64,000 bases of DNA from Pyrus communis (Eukaryota > Streptophyta > Magnoliopsida > Rosales > Rosaceae). Positions 47,550-58,904 of the stretch are shown one piece after another. A model generated the notes under the pieces. The model saw nothing but the letters and a program-made list of their open reading frames with translations, was not told where the DNA came from and made no database searches. The position numbers and the translations under genes are program-made. The first letter of the stretch is position 1. The number at the start of each line of letters is the position of its first letter. The stretch is from positions 18,270,317-18,334,316 of the forward strand of contig NC_084806.1 of the NCBI RefSeq assembly GCF_963583255.1, given 5' to 3'.

Positions 47550-47635
47550 TGGTATAGAACCCAAATTATAGTGTATGAAGCCTTGTTTGGATATACAATG
47601 TAATTAAATTCCAAATTTAATTACTACCGGACTAA

Positions 47636-48337
47636 AAGTCTTAGTATAATCAACCCCATGTTCCTGAGAGAAGCCTTGTGCAACCAATCTGGCGTTGTAC
47701 CTTGAAACAGTACATCTGGATTCTTTTTCACCTTGTAAACCTACTTACTACCCACAATAGATCTATTTTTAGGAGCTAGAACCAATGTCTATGTACCTTA
47801 AGCTCTAAGTGAGTCATATTCCTCATGCATTGCACTTTGCCATTGAGGAATTAATGCAGTTTTCCTAAAGCATGAAGGTTCAGTTGCACCTGTAATCTCT
47901 AAGATAAATGAATATCCTCAATGAAATGAATCTTCATCACTTAATTGCAGTGTTTGAAGCTCCAGAAAAGTACCTAGGGAAGCAGCATAATGTTTCATCT
48001 CTATTGCACCATTTCTTAGTCTTGTCACCATTGGATGAACTAATGTAACAATTTGATTCTTCATAGATTTTTCAGATAAAGAATGAGATACTGGTGAAAT
48101 AGATAGAAGAATTACCTTAAGTGAAGAGCTTTGATGGATAGGGAACAAAGGTGATTGAGATGTAGCTTGTGTACCAGAGTGACGATGATGATGATGATGA
48201 AAACTTTGATTTGCAGAATCAGAATTCACTAAATTCACAGAGTTGCTAGTTGCAGAGACTGATTCGTTTTGTTCTAAGAAAACAGAACTTGTAGATCTCA
48301 CCTAACTTGTACTACTCGAATATAATGTATATGTTGC
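47636..48337 (-). repeat. Inverted-repeat arm A (copia linker and start of RT)
   Basis: The minus strand reads a linker (QNESVSATSNSVNLVN, SGTQATSQSPLF, HPMVTR) and the start of RT. The same text occurs on the plus strand at 49,730-50,467 with scattered differences, so the two arms can pair as a hairpin of about 700 bp. Confidence 0.85.
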
Positions 48338-49729
48338 AGAAACTGTGTCATTGTGTCCTAACACATCATGATTGAATTGCCTTGTGGAACTTGAATCTGC
48401 AGACTGTGATATGTTCTCGGTGTTTGATAATGATTCCATATTTTGGATTGTAGAACCAATGGAAGGCAGCTGAGTCATAATTGGAACCTAAGAAACTTTA
48501 CAAGACTGTTGTTGAATTGTAGCAACTGAAGACACTCTATATTTATATGGAAATATTTCTTCATCTTGTATAACATGTATAGACAGTATCAACTTCCTTG
48601 TATGCATATTATAGTACACTACACCTTTATACCACTTTACATAACCAAGAAACACACATTGAGCTGACCTTTACTAAAACTTGTTCTTATTATAGGGCCT
48701 TAAAAATGGATATATAGTTGTCCAAATACTCTCCAATGGTGTACTTCTGGAGTATGACCAAACAAGACTTGATATGATGACTTCATTTGCAGAGTTCTAC
48801 ATGGCATTCTATTAATTAAAAATGCAACATGTGAGCATGCATGATACCAGAATGTTGAATTCAAATTTGCATCAGACATCAAAGTTATTGCAGTCTCAAC
48901 TATATGTCTATGCTTTCTTTCAACAAGTCCATTCTGTTGAGGAGTATATGGACAAGACACCATGTGAACAATTCCTTTATTCTTAAGAAAACTAGTAAAC
49001 AATTTACTCATGCATTCTCCTCCCCTATTAGTCTGTAAGCATTTGATAGACACATTGAACTGATTTAAAACAAAAGCATGAAACTCGACAAATATCTGAA
49101 ATGCCTCTAATTAACTATTCATTGGAAAAATCCACAAAAAACGTGAAAATTCATCTACAAAACTTATGTAGTATCTATATCCTTCTATTGGCAATTTTGG
49201 AGATAGACCCCATACTTCAGAACAAATGTGTAGCCCTAGTTTGCTTTATAGGGAAATATTGTTTAGTTATTTTTTCATGAATACAAGATACACAAAGAGA
49301 AGGACAAGAATCTGTACTAACTGAAATCTGTGAACTCTTCAACATAAGTGCCAAGATATCTTCTGCAGGATGTCCCAGCCTTCTATGCCATACTAAAACT
49401 TGAACCTTCTTTCCAAGAAAAGCAACACACTTATTCAACCTTGTAGCAAAAGAATTATTGAAAACATTGATTAGTATAGTGAACAGATCCCCACCATCAC
49501 TCTTTCCTTAGTACAATATCACCTTTGTTGTCTTATCCTGTATAAAAAAATACCACATCATCACATATAAACCAATAACCATTATCCTTGCATAACTTCT
49601 TAACAAAGTAAATTCACAGTAATCTTAGGAACATATAAGATATTTTTCAGTAATAAAGGAACAATAAAACTTAACTAGTCCAATCAAAACTAATTGAAGT
49701 ATAACCAAATAGGCCAAACACAAAAATCA
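48338..49729 (-). mobile_element. copia GAG-pre-integrase and integrase core, minus strand, degenerate
   Basis: On the minus strand, 49,438-49,217 reads VLVWHRRLGHPAEDIL and CVSCIHEKITKQYF (the HHCC-type pre-integrase zinc finger region). 49,053-48,700 reads GGECMSKLFTSFLKNKGIVH, CPYTPQQNGLVERKHR and FLINRMP (the integrase core). The usual TDxGGE acidic motif reads TNRGGE, so a catalytic Asp is replaced. A stop separates the blocks. It is the loop between the inverted-repeat arms. Confidence 0.8.
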
Positions 49730-50467
49730 GCAACATATACATTATATTCTAGTAGTACAAGTCAAGTGAGATATACAAGTCATGTTTTCTCAGATCAAAA
49801 TGAATCAGTCTCTGCAACTAGCAACTCTGTGAATTTAGTGAATTTTGATTCTGCAAATCAAAGTCCCCATTATCATCACCATCACTCTGGTACACAAGCT
49901 ACATCTCAATCACCTTTGTTCCTGTCCATCAAAGCTCTCAACTTGAGGTAATTCTTCCACCTATTTCACCAGTATCTCATTCTTTATCTGAAATATCTAT
50001 GGAGAATCAAATTATTACATCAGTTCATCCAATGGTGACAAGACGAAGAAGTGGTACAATAGAGAGGAAACATTATGCTGCTTACCTAGCTATTATTCCT
50101 AAGCTTCAAACACTACAGCTACTTTTCCTGAGCTTCAAACACTACAATTAAGTGATGATGATTCATTTCATGGAGGATATTCATTTATCTCAAAGATTAC
50201 AGATGCAACTGAACCTTCATGTTTTAGGAAAACTGTATCAATTCCTCAATGACAAAGTGCAATGCAGGAGGAATATGACTAACTTAAAGCTCAAGGTACA
50301 TGGACCTTGGTTTTAGCTCCTAAAAATAGATCTATTATGGGTAGTAAGTGGGTTTACATGGTGAAAAAGAATCTAGATGGTATTGTTTCAAGGTACAAGG
50401 TCAGATTGGTTGCACAAGGTTTCTCTCAAGAACATGGGGTTGATTACACTGAAACTTTCAGGCCACT
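49730..50467 (+). repeat. Inverted-repeat arm B (copia linker and start of RT)
   Basis: Plus-strand partner of 47,636-48,337, starting gcaacatatacattatattc and running through QNESVSATSNSVNLVN and HPMVTR to GVDYTETF. It leads on into the rest of RT. Confidence 0.85.
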
Positions 50468-51696
50468 AGGAAGACATACAACATTGATGATTATATTTGT
50501 TATTGCTATAATGAATCATTGGGAGTTGAGACAATTAGACAAAAAAAATGCATTTCTGCATGGAGATTTGCAGAATGAGGTATATATGAAGCAACCTCAG
50601 GGATTTGTTGACAGTTCTTATCCAACACATGTTTGCAAATTATTCAAATCATTTTATGGTCTAAAACAAGCTCCAAGGCCTTGGAATTCGAAATTTACAA
50701 GCTATCATCTAGTTATGGGGTGTTCTGCGTCACTCTTAGATTCCAGTTTATTCATGAAGACAGAAGATGGGGAGACTATCATACTACTTTTATACGTAGA
50801 TGATATAATTCTCAATGGATCAATTCTATAAAAATTTAGAAAACCATTGAAGAACTAGCTACAATTTTAGACTTGAAAGATTTGGGGAAGCTTACATACT
50901 TTCAGGTGGTGATATCTTTGTTAATCAAGCAAAGTATGTTAGGGATTTGATTCATAAAACAGACATGGACTCTTGTAAACCAGCTACAACACCTTGCAAA
51001 CCTCACAACCAATTACTTGCCTCAGAAGGGACAATGTTCACAGATCTAAGTATATACAAGAGTATTGTAGGATCATTGCAATATCTGACCTTCGCTAGGC
51101 TTGATATTGCTTTTGTTGTCAATTCAGTTTGCAAATTCATGACAACACCAACCGATTTACATTTTGGGGTAGTGAAGAGGATTCTGAGATATCTTCAAGG
51201 AACAATAAATTGTGGTATAGTGTATTCAGCAAAGACATAATCCAACTTGGTAGCATTTTCAGATTTAGACTGGGTTACTGACTTGAACACTAGAAGATCT
51301 GTGACAAGATATATTATGTTTATTGGGATCAATCTTGTGTTTTGGCAATCAAAGAAATAGTCCTCAATCTTAAAGAGTTCAACTGAAGTAGAGTATAAAG
51401 CTTTTGCACACACTGTGGCTAATATTGCTTGGGTGAGACAGATTTTGAAAGATGTAAAGTTTCATGTTCCTTATCCACCCATCATATATTGTGATAATAT
51501 GTCAGCCATATTATTGAGTGCTAATCCCATTTTTTAGTCAAGGATAAAACATTTAGACACAGACTATCACTTTGTAAGGGAACAAGTCCAAAAAGGTGAT
51601 TGGGAAGTGCTTTATGTACCTACTGAAGAACAAACAATAGATGTGTTAACCAAAGGTTTACAGTCTCTCATTTCTTCTGCATTGCTACAATCTTAA
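50307..51696 (+). mobile_element. copia reverse transcriptase and RNase H, frames broken
   Basis: RT runs from SKWVYMVKKNLDG through [20 protein letters not shown] and FYGLKQAPRPW to the catalytic YVDD box (LLLYVDDIIL, about 50,795), then stops at 50,829-50,831. Later pieces, in shifted frames, give YLTFARLDIAFVVNSVCKFM and the RNase H block (SSTEVEYKAFAHTVANIAW, about 51,378; HLDTDYHFVREQV, about 51,550; DVLTKGL). Stops and frameshifts make it non-functional. Confidence 0.85.
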
Positions 51697-52031
51697 GCTG
51701 GGAAATCCCAGTTAAGATTGAGGGGGCATGTTGACTATCATTGACCAAATGCCAACTCAACATAGTTTGTTAAGATTGCCAGCTCAACATGGTTTGTTGA
51801 AATATGGTACTACAACTGTTTTAGACAATTAGAATAGTTGTTAACATGTAAGCTAAGACACTGCAGCTATATAAGCTGATACTCTCTGTAATTCTCTTGA
51901 ATTTTTCATACATTCAATACAATCAGTATATTTTCCTCAACTTTCTCTCTCTACTTTCGTCATTGCTTTCTTGTTTCTTTAATCTCCTGCAATGGTTATA
52001 GTCTTTTTTTTTCGACACTATTAATAATATG

Positions 52032-52578
52032 CTTTTGTCGATCCTTCCTGCTTCGCATATCTCGCATCAAATGTTCAATTGTTTCAGTACTCCCATCACA
52101 AAACAAACAGGTAGTCTCCACATAGATCTTCCTTTTCCTGAGATTATCCTTGGTTGGTGGAGCATCCATGCAACACTGCCACACAAAAATTTTAACCTTC
52201 CTTGGCACACGGGCTCGCCACAATGCTTTTCATAAGAACTTTACTTCCAAGATCATCATTGAACCACTCGGTTCATTACCACTTACCTCCCCACATGCCC
52301 TCGCTAGATGGTATGCACTTCTTCTTGTGAATTTCTCAATCTCTGCTGCATTCCAAATTAAAGTATCATCCGTTTGAAACAAACTGAGGGGTATTCGTTT
52401 GATCAAATTGTGACCTAGACAAAAAATCTGTCTTTAGGAAGATGCTTGGCTTGAAATAGTCATGCTGCAATTGATGTTGGTTGTTGTAGTAGCCTTCACC
52501 CTTGCTTTACAAGCATCGCAAGATTGAAAGCGTAAAGATCTTTAAAACCCAGACCACGGTCAATAAATCACATCTCAT
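52032..52578 (-). mobile_element. LINE relic, upstream part (RT tail and zf-RVT)
   Basis: The minus strand gives GLGFKDLYAFNLAML (about 52,545) and then the zf-RVT domain WRARVPRKVKIFVWQCC, APPTKDNLRKRKI and CLFCDGSTETIEHLM (52,223-52,070). These end at the copia insertion point. 5'-truncated and carrying stops. Confidence 0.75.
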
Positions 52579-53380
52579 TTTTCTTTGCCAACCAAAGAGA
52601 GTTTAATAATATAAGTAGATTGTTTATTAGAAAGTCCTAAGTTTGAATTTTCCATTTAATTTCTATTTTGTTTTCTTATAAGGAAAATAGAGTGAATGGC
52701 AAACTTATCTGTTTAATGCATTTTATTGTAAGTGATATACTTGGAATATTTTATTTCTTTGTCAATAGAATGCTTAGAGTATGTTTGGAATTGCTTACGT
52801 AAGAAGCATTTTCGGTCAAAATATCATATTCTGAAATCAACCATTCATATTATTTTGGTTTTGATACAACGATATATTTACAATAAGAGATTGGAGAATA
52901 AATTAATTTCAAACTATCCATACCTAATATCTCTTACTTACAAATGAAAAAAGAAAAGAAAAGAGTACTAAACCTGTAGTGACACAACTTTCATACTTTT
53001 GAATTCGTGTACCAACCAGAATCACTACAACTTGCCCAAAATGACCCTTGTAACCACAAGCCATTGTAAATTAGTTTACACCACCTAAAACCCAGATTGA
53101 ATTAGCTCTCGTACTCCTCCTAAACTCGTGAAATTTCTCCGATGCACATTAAAAAATCTAACGAATCTTGTTCAAATATATAACTTAAATGTGCAGGTTT
53201 AAGTATTTTGTTTTCGGCTGTTGTCTACTGAACCGTTACATAGTTTGAATTGATTGCTACCGAATAGAATTGGGCTTCGAAGGCACTGAAGCCCAACAGT
53301 TCCCAATAGGCGGCATCTTAACTCTTGAGGCAAAACGACAGCGTCCGAGCGTAGTTTGTGCGATTTATACGTTGTTTCAG
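52579..53380. other. Intergenic region upstream of the U5-40K gene
   Basis: No gene was recognised. The part near 53,200-53,400 probably holds the promoter and transcription start of the downstream gene. Confidence 0.35.
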
Positions 53381-53464
53381 TACAGAGTGATCATTGAGCC
53401 GCGTTAATAGGAAGAAGACGAAGAAGAAGAACCCTCTAGGGTTTACCAGATAAAGCTCTACCAG

Positions 53465-53496
53465 GTACACACGCACACACACACACACACACTCTC

Positions 53497-53537
<41 letters not shown>
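53465..53537 (+). repeat. (CA)n(CT)n microsatellite at the start of the 5'-UTR intron
   Basis: About 12 CA units followed by about 22 CT units, with one TATC interruption. It begins directly at the inferred splice donor of the U5-40K leader intron. Confidence 0.9.
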
Positions 53538-53538
<1 letters not shown>

Positions 53539-55356
53539 AAAGATATGCTTTGGTCTGAATCTCAGTAAACATTAACTGTTTGAGAATTTAGGGAAAGTAT
53601 GCTTTGCTATTTTCTGATAAACGTTGCAAAGAGGAACGAATTAGAAACTAGGATTTGTGTTGATGCGTGGAGGCGTTTTGATTGTGCTTGAATTATGTGA
53701 AATGGCCATAACTTAACAGTCAAGATCTGTGAGTTTGTTAGTGGGCATTTGAAGTAGTTATTTATTTAATTATGTGTTAATTTTTAGACGGGGAATTTTG
53801 GATTGACTTGTAAACTTTTTCAGTCTAATTAATCGATTTGTTTTGTGAGATAGCTCGTGGAAAAAATGGAACAGTGGTGTGGTGCAGGGAAAAAAACTGA
53901 CTACATTCTACAATTCATTGCCTTTTTAATTAACTTGGATTATGATACCAACATGCTAACCCCTGTATAATCAGGATTATGCTTTGGTGGGGACGGATGG
54001 GGTTGGTTTTACAGTTGGCTAGGCGACTTGGTTTACAATGCAGTTGGGTCACGGAATTTTCAGTTACTTTAGAAAAGCGTAAATCCTGGGATGCCAGATT
54101 TCTACTAAGCATACTATGAAAGAACTTGTAAACGGCTTACTATGAAAAGGCAAGGAAAGTGGACGTTCTCTCCTCTTCGACGAACTAGCAATACATTGCT
54201 TTCTTGTTTTTCTCCACCGTTTGGTAAAGATTTGGGCTTGGGGTTGTCTTGCTTTTTATCCTTTTGAGTGAATGGGTCTTTCTCATTCTATAGTGCTTTT
54301 ATTGTGGAGCAACTTCTTGACTTGATGGTGGCAGAGAGTTGATTCTTCCAACTATCCCACCAACATCCATTTCTCCTTGCAAACATCACTTCTTTGTTAC
54401 GATAAATTTTAAGGTAACTGTTTTCACAGGTAACCATATGCACTGAAGTGGGATCACAAAACAAGCAGTTTTGTTTGTTTTTTTTCCCTTCTGAGAAATA
54501 AGATCATCAAATCTCAGCTCACAAATCTTATCATGAGTCATTGTACTTGAATCTTGGGAATGGAAGAAGAAAGCTGAAGCTTTGAAGAGAATATAGATTT
54601 TTAGGCTTCATTTGTTTTCTCTTTACTTCCGAAACTGGGTCACAAAAGGTCATTTGTCTTTCTTTTCAAAGGCTAATCCTAGCATTTCTTTGAAAATGCT
54701 CATTTGGATTGTAAGATAATGGATTATTTGCTACATACGCACTTAACCTGTATGCTTAGGTGAGAGAGAGACCGCCTCTACTCTTGTTTGCATGGTGGCT
54801 AATATGTGGCTTCAGTTGTGTAGTCTGGTGACAAATTGGAAATTGGCTCTGCTGTTACCTGTGGCTGCCTGCTGTCATTGTGGTTTTTTCTTACCCTTTG
54901 CTTGGATGAGGGACTTCAATGTTCCATGGAACTTAGGCTAAATTTGTTAAAAAATAGGAATGCACTACAAAAATTAGATAGAAGGACTTGCAAGACGACT
55001 AGAAACAATACATTTGAGAGAACTTTCAAATGACTCCTTGAGTGGTGCTTTGTAGTGTATTGTAGTGTTTTAGTAGTAGCTATCAAGTGCTCGAGTAGTT
55101 CATGGTAGCGTCCAATGCATTTTAACTAGTCTAAAGTTCTCTGGGACTCTGAAAGTCCCTCATCCAAGTCTAAATTTCTATGTTTATATACTTAAGCTGG
55201 TTTGCCGGACTAGATTTTAAGCTCAAATAATTTGATGTTTGCAGGGTGTGATAGGTTATTTAATATATAACATTTTTGCTTATTTAATTCATTTGTATTG
55301 TAGGATTCGATCTCACAGGAACAAATTGTTTGCTGTTGAAATACCAGACAGAATCA

Positions 55357-56391
55357 ATGATGCAGTTTACCCCTAGTGAGGGTGAAAATGCTTTGTCGGT
55401 AGTTGGTTCGAGGCCAATGGATTTGTCTACATACAATGGTCGCCCAGCACCTGGACCAAATGGGAAACAAAGGACTTCCAGCTTGGAATCACCGATCATG
55501 TTGCTGACAGGCCATCAGAGTGCTGTATACACAATGAAATTTAACCCTGCTGGAACAGTTATTGCTTCTGGGTCCCATGACAAAGAAATTTTTTTATGGA
55601 ATGTTCATGGGGAATGCAAGAACTTTATGGTTTTGAAGGGGCACAAGAATGCTGTATTGGATCTTCACTGGACAACCGATGGTTCACAGATTATATCAGC
55701 CAGTCCAGACAAAACTGTGGGGGCATGGGATGTTGAAACAGGAAAAAGGATAAAGAAGATGGCTGAGCACTCTTCGTTTGTGAATTCTTGCCATCCTGCT
55801 CGAAGGGGACCTCCTCTTATTGTCAGTGGATCTGATGATGGAACTGCCAAACTCTGGGATATGCGTCTGAGGGGAGCGATCCAAACATTCCCTGATAAAT
55901 ATCAAATTACAGCTGTCAGCTTCTCTGATGCATCCGATAAAATCTTTACGGGAGGTATTGACAATGACATTAAGGTATGGGATTTGCGCAAAGTTGAAGT
56001 AATGATGACACTTCAAGGCCATCAAGATATGATAACAGGTATGTCATTGAGTCCTGATGGCTCTTATCTTCTGACTAATGGAATGGACAGCAAACTCTGC
56101 ATTTGGGATATGCGCCCGTACGCACCACAAAATCGCTGTGTGAAGATAATGGAAGGTCACCAGCACAATTTTGAAAAGAACCTGTTGAAATGTGGCTGGT
56201 CCCCTGATGGAAGCAAGGTCACGGCTGGCAGTTCTGATCGGATGGTCTACGTATGGGACACCACTTCCCGACGCATCTTGTATATGCTGCCTGGCCACAG
56301 TGGATCCGTCAACGAGTCTGTTTTCCATCCCAACGAACCCATCATTGGATCGTGCAGTAGTGATAAACAGATCTATCTAGGGGAAATCTGA
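55357..56391 (+). CDS. U5 snRNP 40-kDa protein (WD40 repeat, SNRNP40/Prp8-binding type), 344 aa
   Basis: One uninterrupted exon encodes a seven-bladed WD40 protein. The first ATG in frame is at 55,357 (MMQFTPSEG); codons just before it are open but contain no ATG. Repeats sit at about residues 50-83 (GSHDKEIFLW), 92-125 (SPDKTVGAW), 137-168 (GSDDGTAKLW), 180-209 (DNDIKVW), 220-251 (NGMDSKLCIW), 267-301 (GSSDRMVYVW) and 313-344 (CSSDKQIYLGEI). The sequence closely follows the plant homologue of human SNRNP40, which binds Prp8 in the U5 snRNP of the nuclear spliceosome. A 5'-UTR exon likely ends at 53,464 (CCAG before GTACAC). It is followed by a 1.84-kb leader intron with its acceptor at 55,301-55,303. 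The length is normal for the family and no lesion was seen. Confidence 0.92.
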   Translation: MMQFTPSEGENALSVVGSRPMDLSTYNGRPAPGPNGKQRTSSLESPIMLLTGHQSAVYTMKFNPAGTVIASGSHDKEIFLWNVHGECKNFMVLKGHKNAVLDLHWTTDGSQIISASPDKTVGAWDVETGKRIKKMAEHSSFVNSCHPARRGPPLIVSGSDDGTAKLWDMRLRGAIQTFPDKYQITAVSFSDASDKIFTGGIDNDIKVWDLRKVEVMMTLQGHQDMITGMSLSPDGSYLLTNGMDSKLCIWDMRPYAPQNRCVKIMEGHQHNFEKNLLKCGWSPDGSKVTAGSSDRMVYVWDTTSRRILYMLPGHSGSVNESVFHPNEPIIGSCSSDKQIYLGEI

Positions 56392-57164
56392 GCTTTACGG
56401 GCATGTAATGAAAACATCTACCTTTCTGTTGTGTTAGTGACTTGAACATTATTGAGTTTTCGAAGGATTTTATCGCGTTGTAGTTTTGAACTTGAATCTT
56501 GATGGATTTATAGTTTGGTCTCTGAATTTCGCATGTCGTTGCTATACTCACGGCGCCATGCTTGCCGCGTGCGGCGTCCCGAATATCCCACAGTGTGCAT
56601 TCTGTTTTTTGGTTACATTCATGGTGTTATATTTAGATTAAGTGAGTCGACATCTCCCCTGTATTTGTTATTTGTTTTGCAAAGTTGTTAAAGACGCAGC
56701 AAAAGTATTTTAAGAATACATGCATACATGATGAACTTACTATGTGGGTTTGGATAATGAGGAATTTTTATCACTACCGGGAACGATGGGCGATGGGCGA
56801 TGTGCTCCAATCTCTCACTCGTATGTGTGATAATTTTAGTGAAATAATAGTCACGTGCTCATGTTATTAGCACACCAAAAGATTGTTCATGTCAAAAGTC
56901 GTGATAATTTCAGTATAACATTTTAATGATATTCCTTTTAACTAGTAAGCGAGAAATGTTAATTTTGAATTCATAAACGAGTTCAAAACCAATTCAGTCT
57001 ATGTATGGTCATGCTTGCTAGCGCTTTAATTTTTAATGAGGTTTAGGCTTTACTAATGGAATATGTAGTGCATTTTTCGCTTGTTTAGTTTAGTATTGCT
57101 TTGTGAGGATTTCTTCAATTACTCAAGTAATTTTTTTTTTTCAAACAATTGATATTGTTTGCAC
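56392..57164. other. 3' UTR and intergenic DNA
   Basis: The first few hundred bases are the likely 3' UTR of the WD40 gene. Nothing else was recognised. Confidence 0.4.
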
Positions 57165-57745
57165 TAACCGAAAATCGAAAACTGACCGAAATCGAAAAAC
57201 CAAAAATTGAAAAAAAACTGAACCAAACCCAACCAAATCGAATCCCATTACACTTTATGAATGATGCCAATGATGTTTCTTTTGTGAAACTTTACTGCCA
57301 AGTTTGAAACTAAGCTTAGGGATTTTTCAAGGAGCATACTTGGTTCAATTAGGGGGGATATTCCATTGGTTATAGATGAAAGTTTTGGAAGGCTTTGGAA
57401 TTTGGAAGAGCTTCTCTATTTGTTTACTTTTGGAATAGATACAATGATCATTTTTCTTTGCAATTGAGGTTGTTGATAGAATAAGAACCTGTTGATAGAA
57501 TAAGATTGGTTCATATGATCTTGTATAGGTACAACTACGTTCCCATTTTTCTCATTTTCTTATTATATCAATGCAAGCCTCTTTTTTCAATTTCATATTA
57601 AAAAAAGATCAAGTTTTATAAAATAAAAAAAACTAAAACCGAACCGAACAAAACCATATCGAATAAAAAGCGAACTGAAAAAAATCGTAAGAAAATTTTA
57701 GTTCAATTTTCGATTTTGACAAAAAACCGAACCGAATGAAATCGA
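57165..57745. mobile_element. Probable hAT-type MITE, AACCGAACC family
   Basis: Both ends are rich in ACCGAAATCG, AACCGAACCGAA and their variants, as in 24,553 and 38,749. The terminal inverted repeats and target duplication could not be fixed; the right end near gaaccctctag abuts the SINE. Confidence 0.4.
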
Positions 57746-57754
57746 ACCCTCTAG

Positions 57755-57880
57755 GCTAAGCCTCACGTCACAATGGGCTAGCAGTGGTTCAAATTCGCTT
57801 ATAGCGATAATCAAAACCTAAAACCTGTCACGTACAAGTAAAAAAAAAAATACCACTCCTAAGTGGCACTGAGTGACAAT
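57755..57880 (-). mobile_element. SINE copy, reverse orientation
   Basis: The minus strand reads gccacttaggagtggtattt, then an internal T-run in place of the usual cctcttc, then acttgtacgtgacaggtttt, a box B-like tttgattatcgc, and gcccattgtgacgtgaggct. Same family as 11,918 and 45,917. The A-tail is missing. Confidence 0.6.
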
Positions 57881-58599
57881 TACTCAAATATTGACCAATT
57901 GTAATTACTCGAATATCCTCAATAACAGGAAGAAACTCGATCCCCTTCATCTGTCGCGCTGATTCGAAATCAGTAAACAAAGAGAACCCATTTCCAGATT
58001 TCAGCAGTGAGAGACTGAAGAACGATTCAGTTGGAATTTTGTTTGGGCGAATTAAAAGGTTAGACTTTGAACATTCTCTCTATTACTATTTTATATGATT
58101 GGGTAGTGGAATTTTGAATGGGACGGGATTGGATGCATGCTTTGTGCATTCCTGAATGTGTTTACTTTTGTACAGATTGAAATATTCCTATTGTTTCGTG
58201 TTTGTTCATGTAAGTTGGGTTCATTGTTCGTTGTGGGATGAGATTTGGGCTCTATTTCTGTTTCGGTCTTGGCATATCGAATTTTTGAGAGCTATTTGAT
58301 AAGAATGAGGTTTTATAACTCAAACCATTCCCTGTAGCTATTTGATAATAGGACGAGTAGTTAAGAATCAAAGAGTGACGATTCGTCGTGGTCGAGGAGA
58401 TTAAGAAAACAGATTATGCGTGTCAAACGTGGAGTCAACAATGTTCCAATGGGAAACTCAAACTTACCAATTATCCTGCAATTGCACAGGAGATCGACTT
58501 TTCCTAAGCACTTGGCTGATCAATCTGCAGGCCCATCGGTTTTTATTCTTTTTGTGTATGAACGGGTCGAGAAAGCTAATTATATTAGGTGGTCCACTG

Positions 58600-58601
<2 letters not shown>

Positions 58602-58630
<29 letters not shown>

Positions 58631-58745
58631 CTATGTTTTGCAGAATAGGGTTATGGGTTTCCTTCATTTTTTGGGAAATTGATGAAATGGTCACTTTACA
58701 AATCCCAATTGTTGAACTGATCAAAATCAAATTGACGACGTTTAG

Positions 58746-58777
<32 letters not shown>
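58602..58777. repeat. Paired T-run and A-run in the USE1 leader intron
   Basis: A run of about 28 T (58,603-58,630) and one of about 31 A (58,748-58,778) lie 117 bp apart and could pair as a stem. They may simply be a polymorphic homopolymer pair. Confidence 0.6.
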
Positions 58778-58779
<2 letters not shown>

Positions 58780-58904
58780 AAAGCATAGAGATCAAATACT
58801 GATGGCATATGGATCACATACTAAAAAGTGATGATTTCATGGGTGTTGTTCGAGTGTTGAATCGTTTGTTGTTTTATGTTTGTTCAATGGTGTAGGATTT
58901 TGGG

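Larger units (their letters stand above)
46856..52026 (+). mobile_element. Rearranged Ty1/copia retrotransposon, 5.2 kb
   Basis: Outer LTRs (46,856-47,152 and 51,729-52,026) start TGTTGACTATC and end TTAATA, which is not the usual CA. The 5' LTR is followed directly by a primer site TGGTATCAGAAC, and the 3' LTR is preceded by a polypurine tract (attgagggggca). The flanks are a perfect 5-bp duplication ATATG (46,851-46,855 and 52,027-52,031). The interior is abnormal. A second, 5'-truncated LTR plus primer site sits just inside the left end. The left half of the interior is on the minus strand (integrase side), the right half on the plus strand (RT and RNase H), with a shared segment forming an inverted repeat. 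Gag and protease are absent. Confidence 0.85.

Noticed and set aside
47918..48301. His-rich minus-strand protein (127 codons)
   Set aside because: It is the copia linker between integrase and RT; the same peptide text recurs on the plus strand at 49,790-50,080.
56044..56328. Antisense open frames over the WD40 gene
   Set aside because: Shadows of the strongly conserved plus-strand coding sequence.
58602..58778. SINE or retrocopy ended by the long T- and A-runs
   Set aside because: No target duplication, tRNA-like head or coding content was found; the runs can be plain homopolymers.
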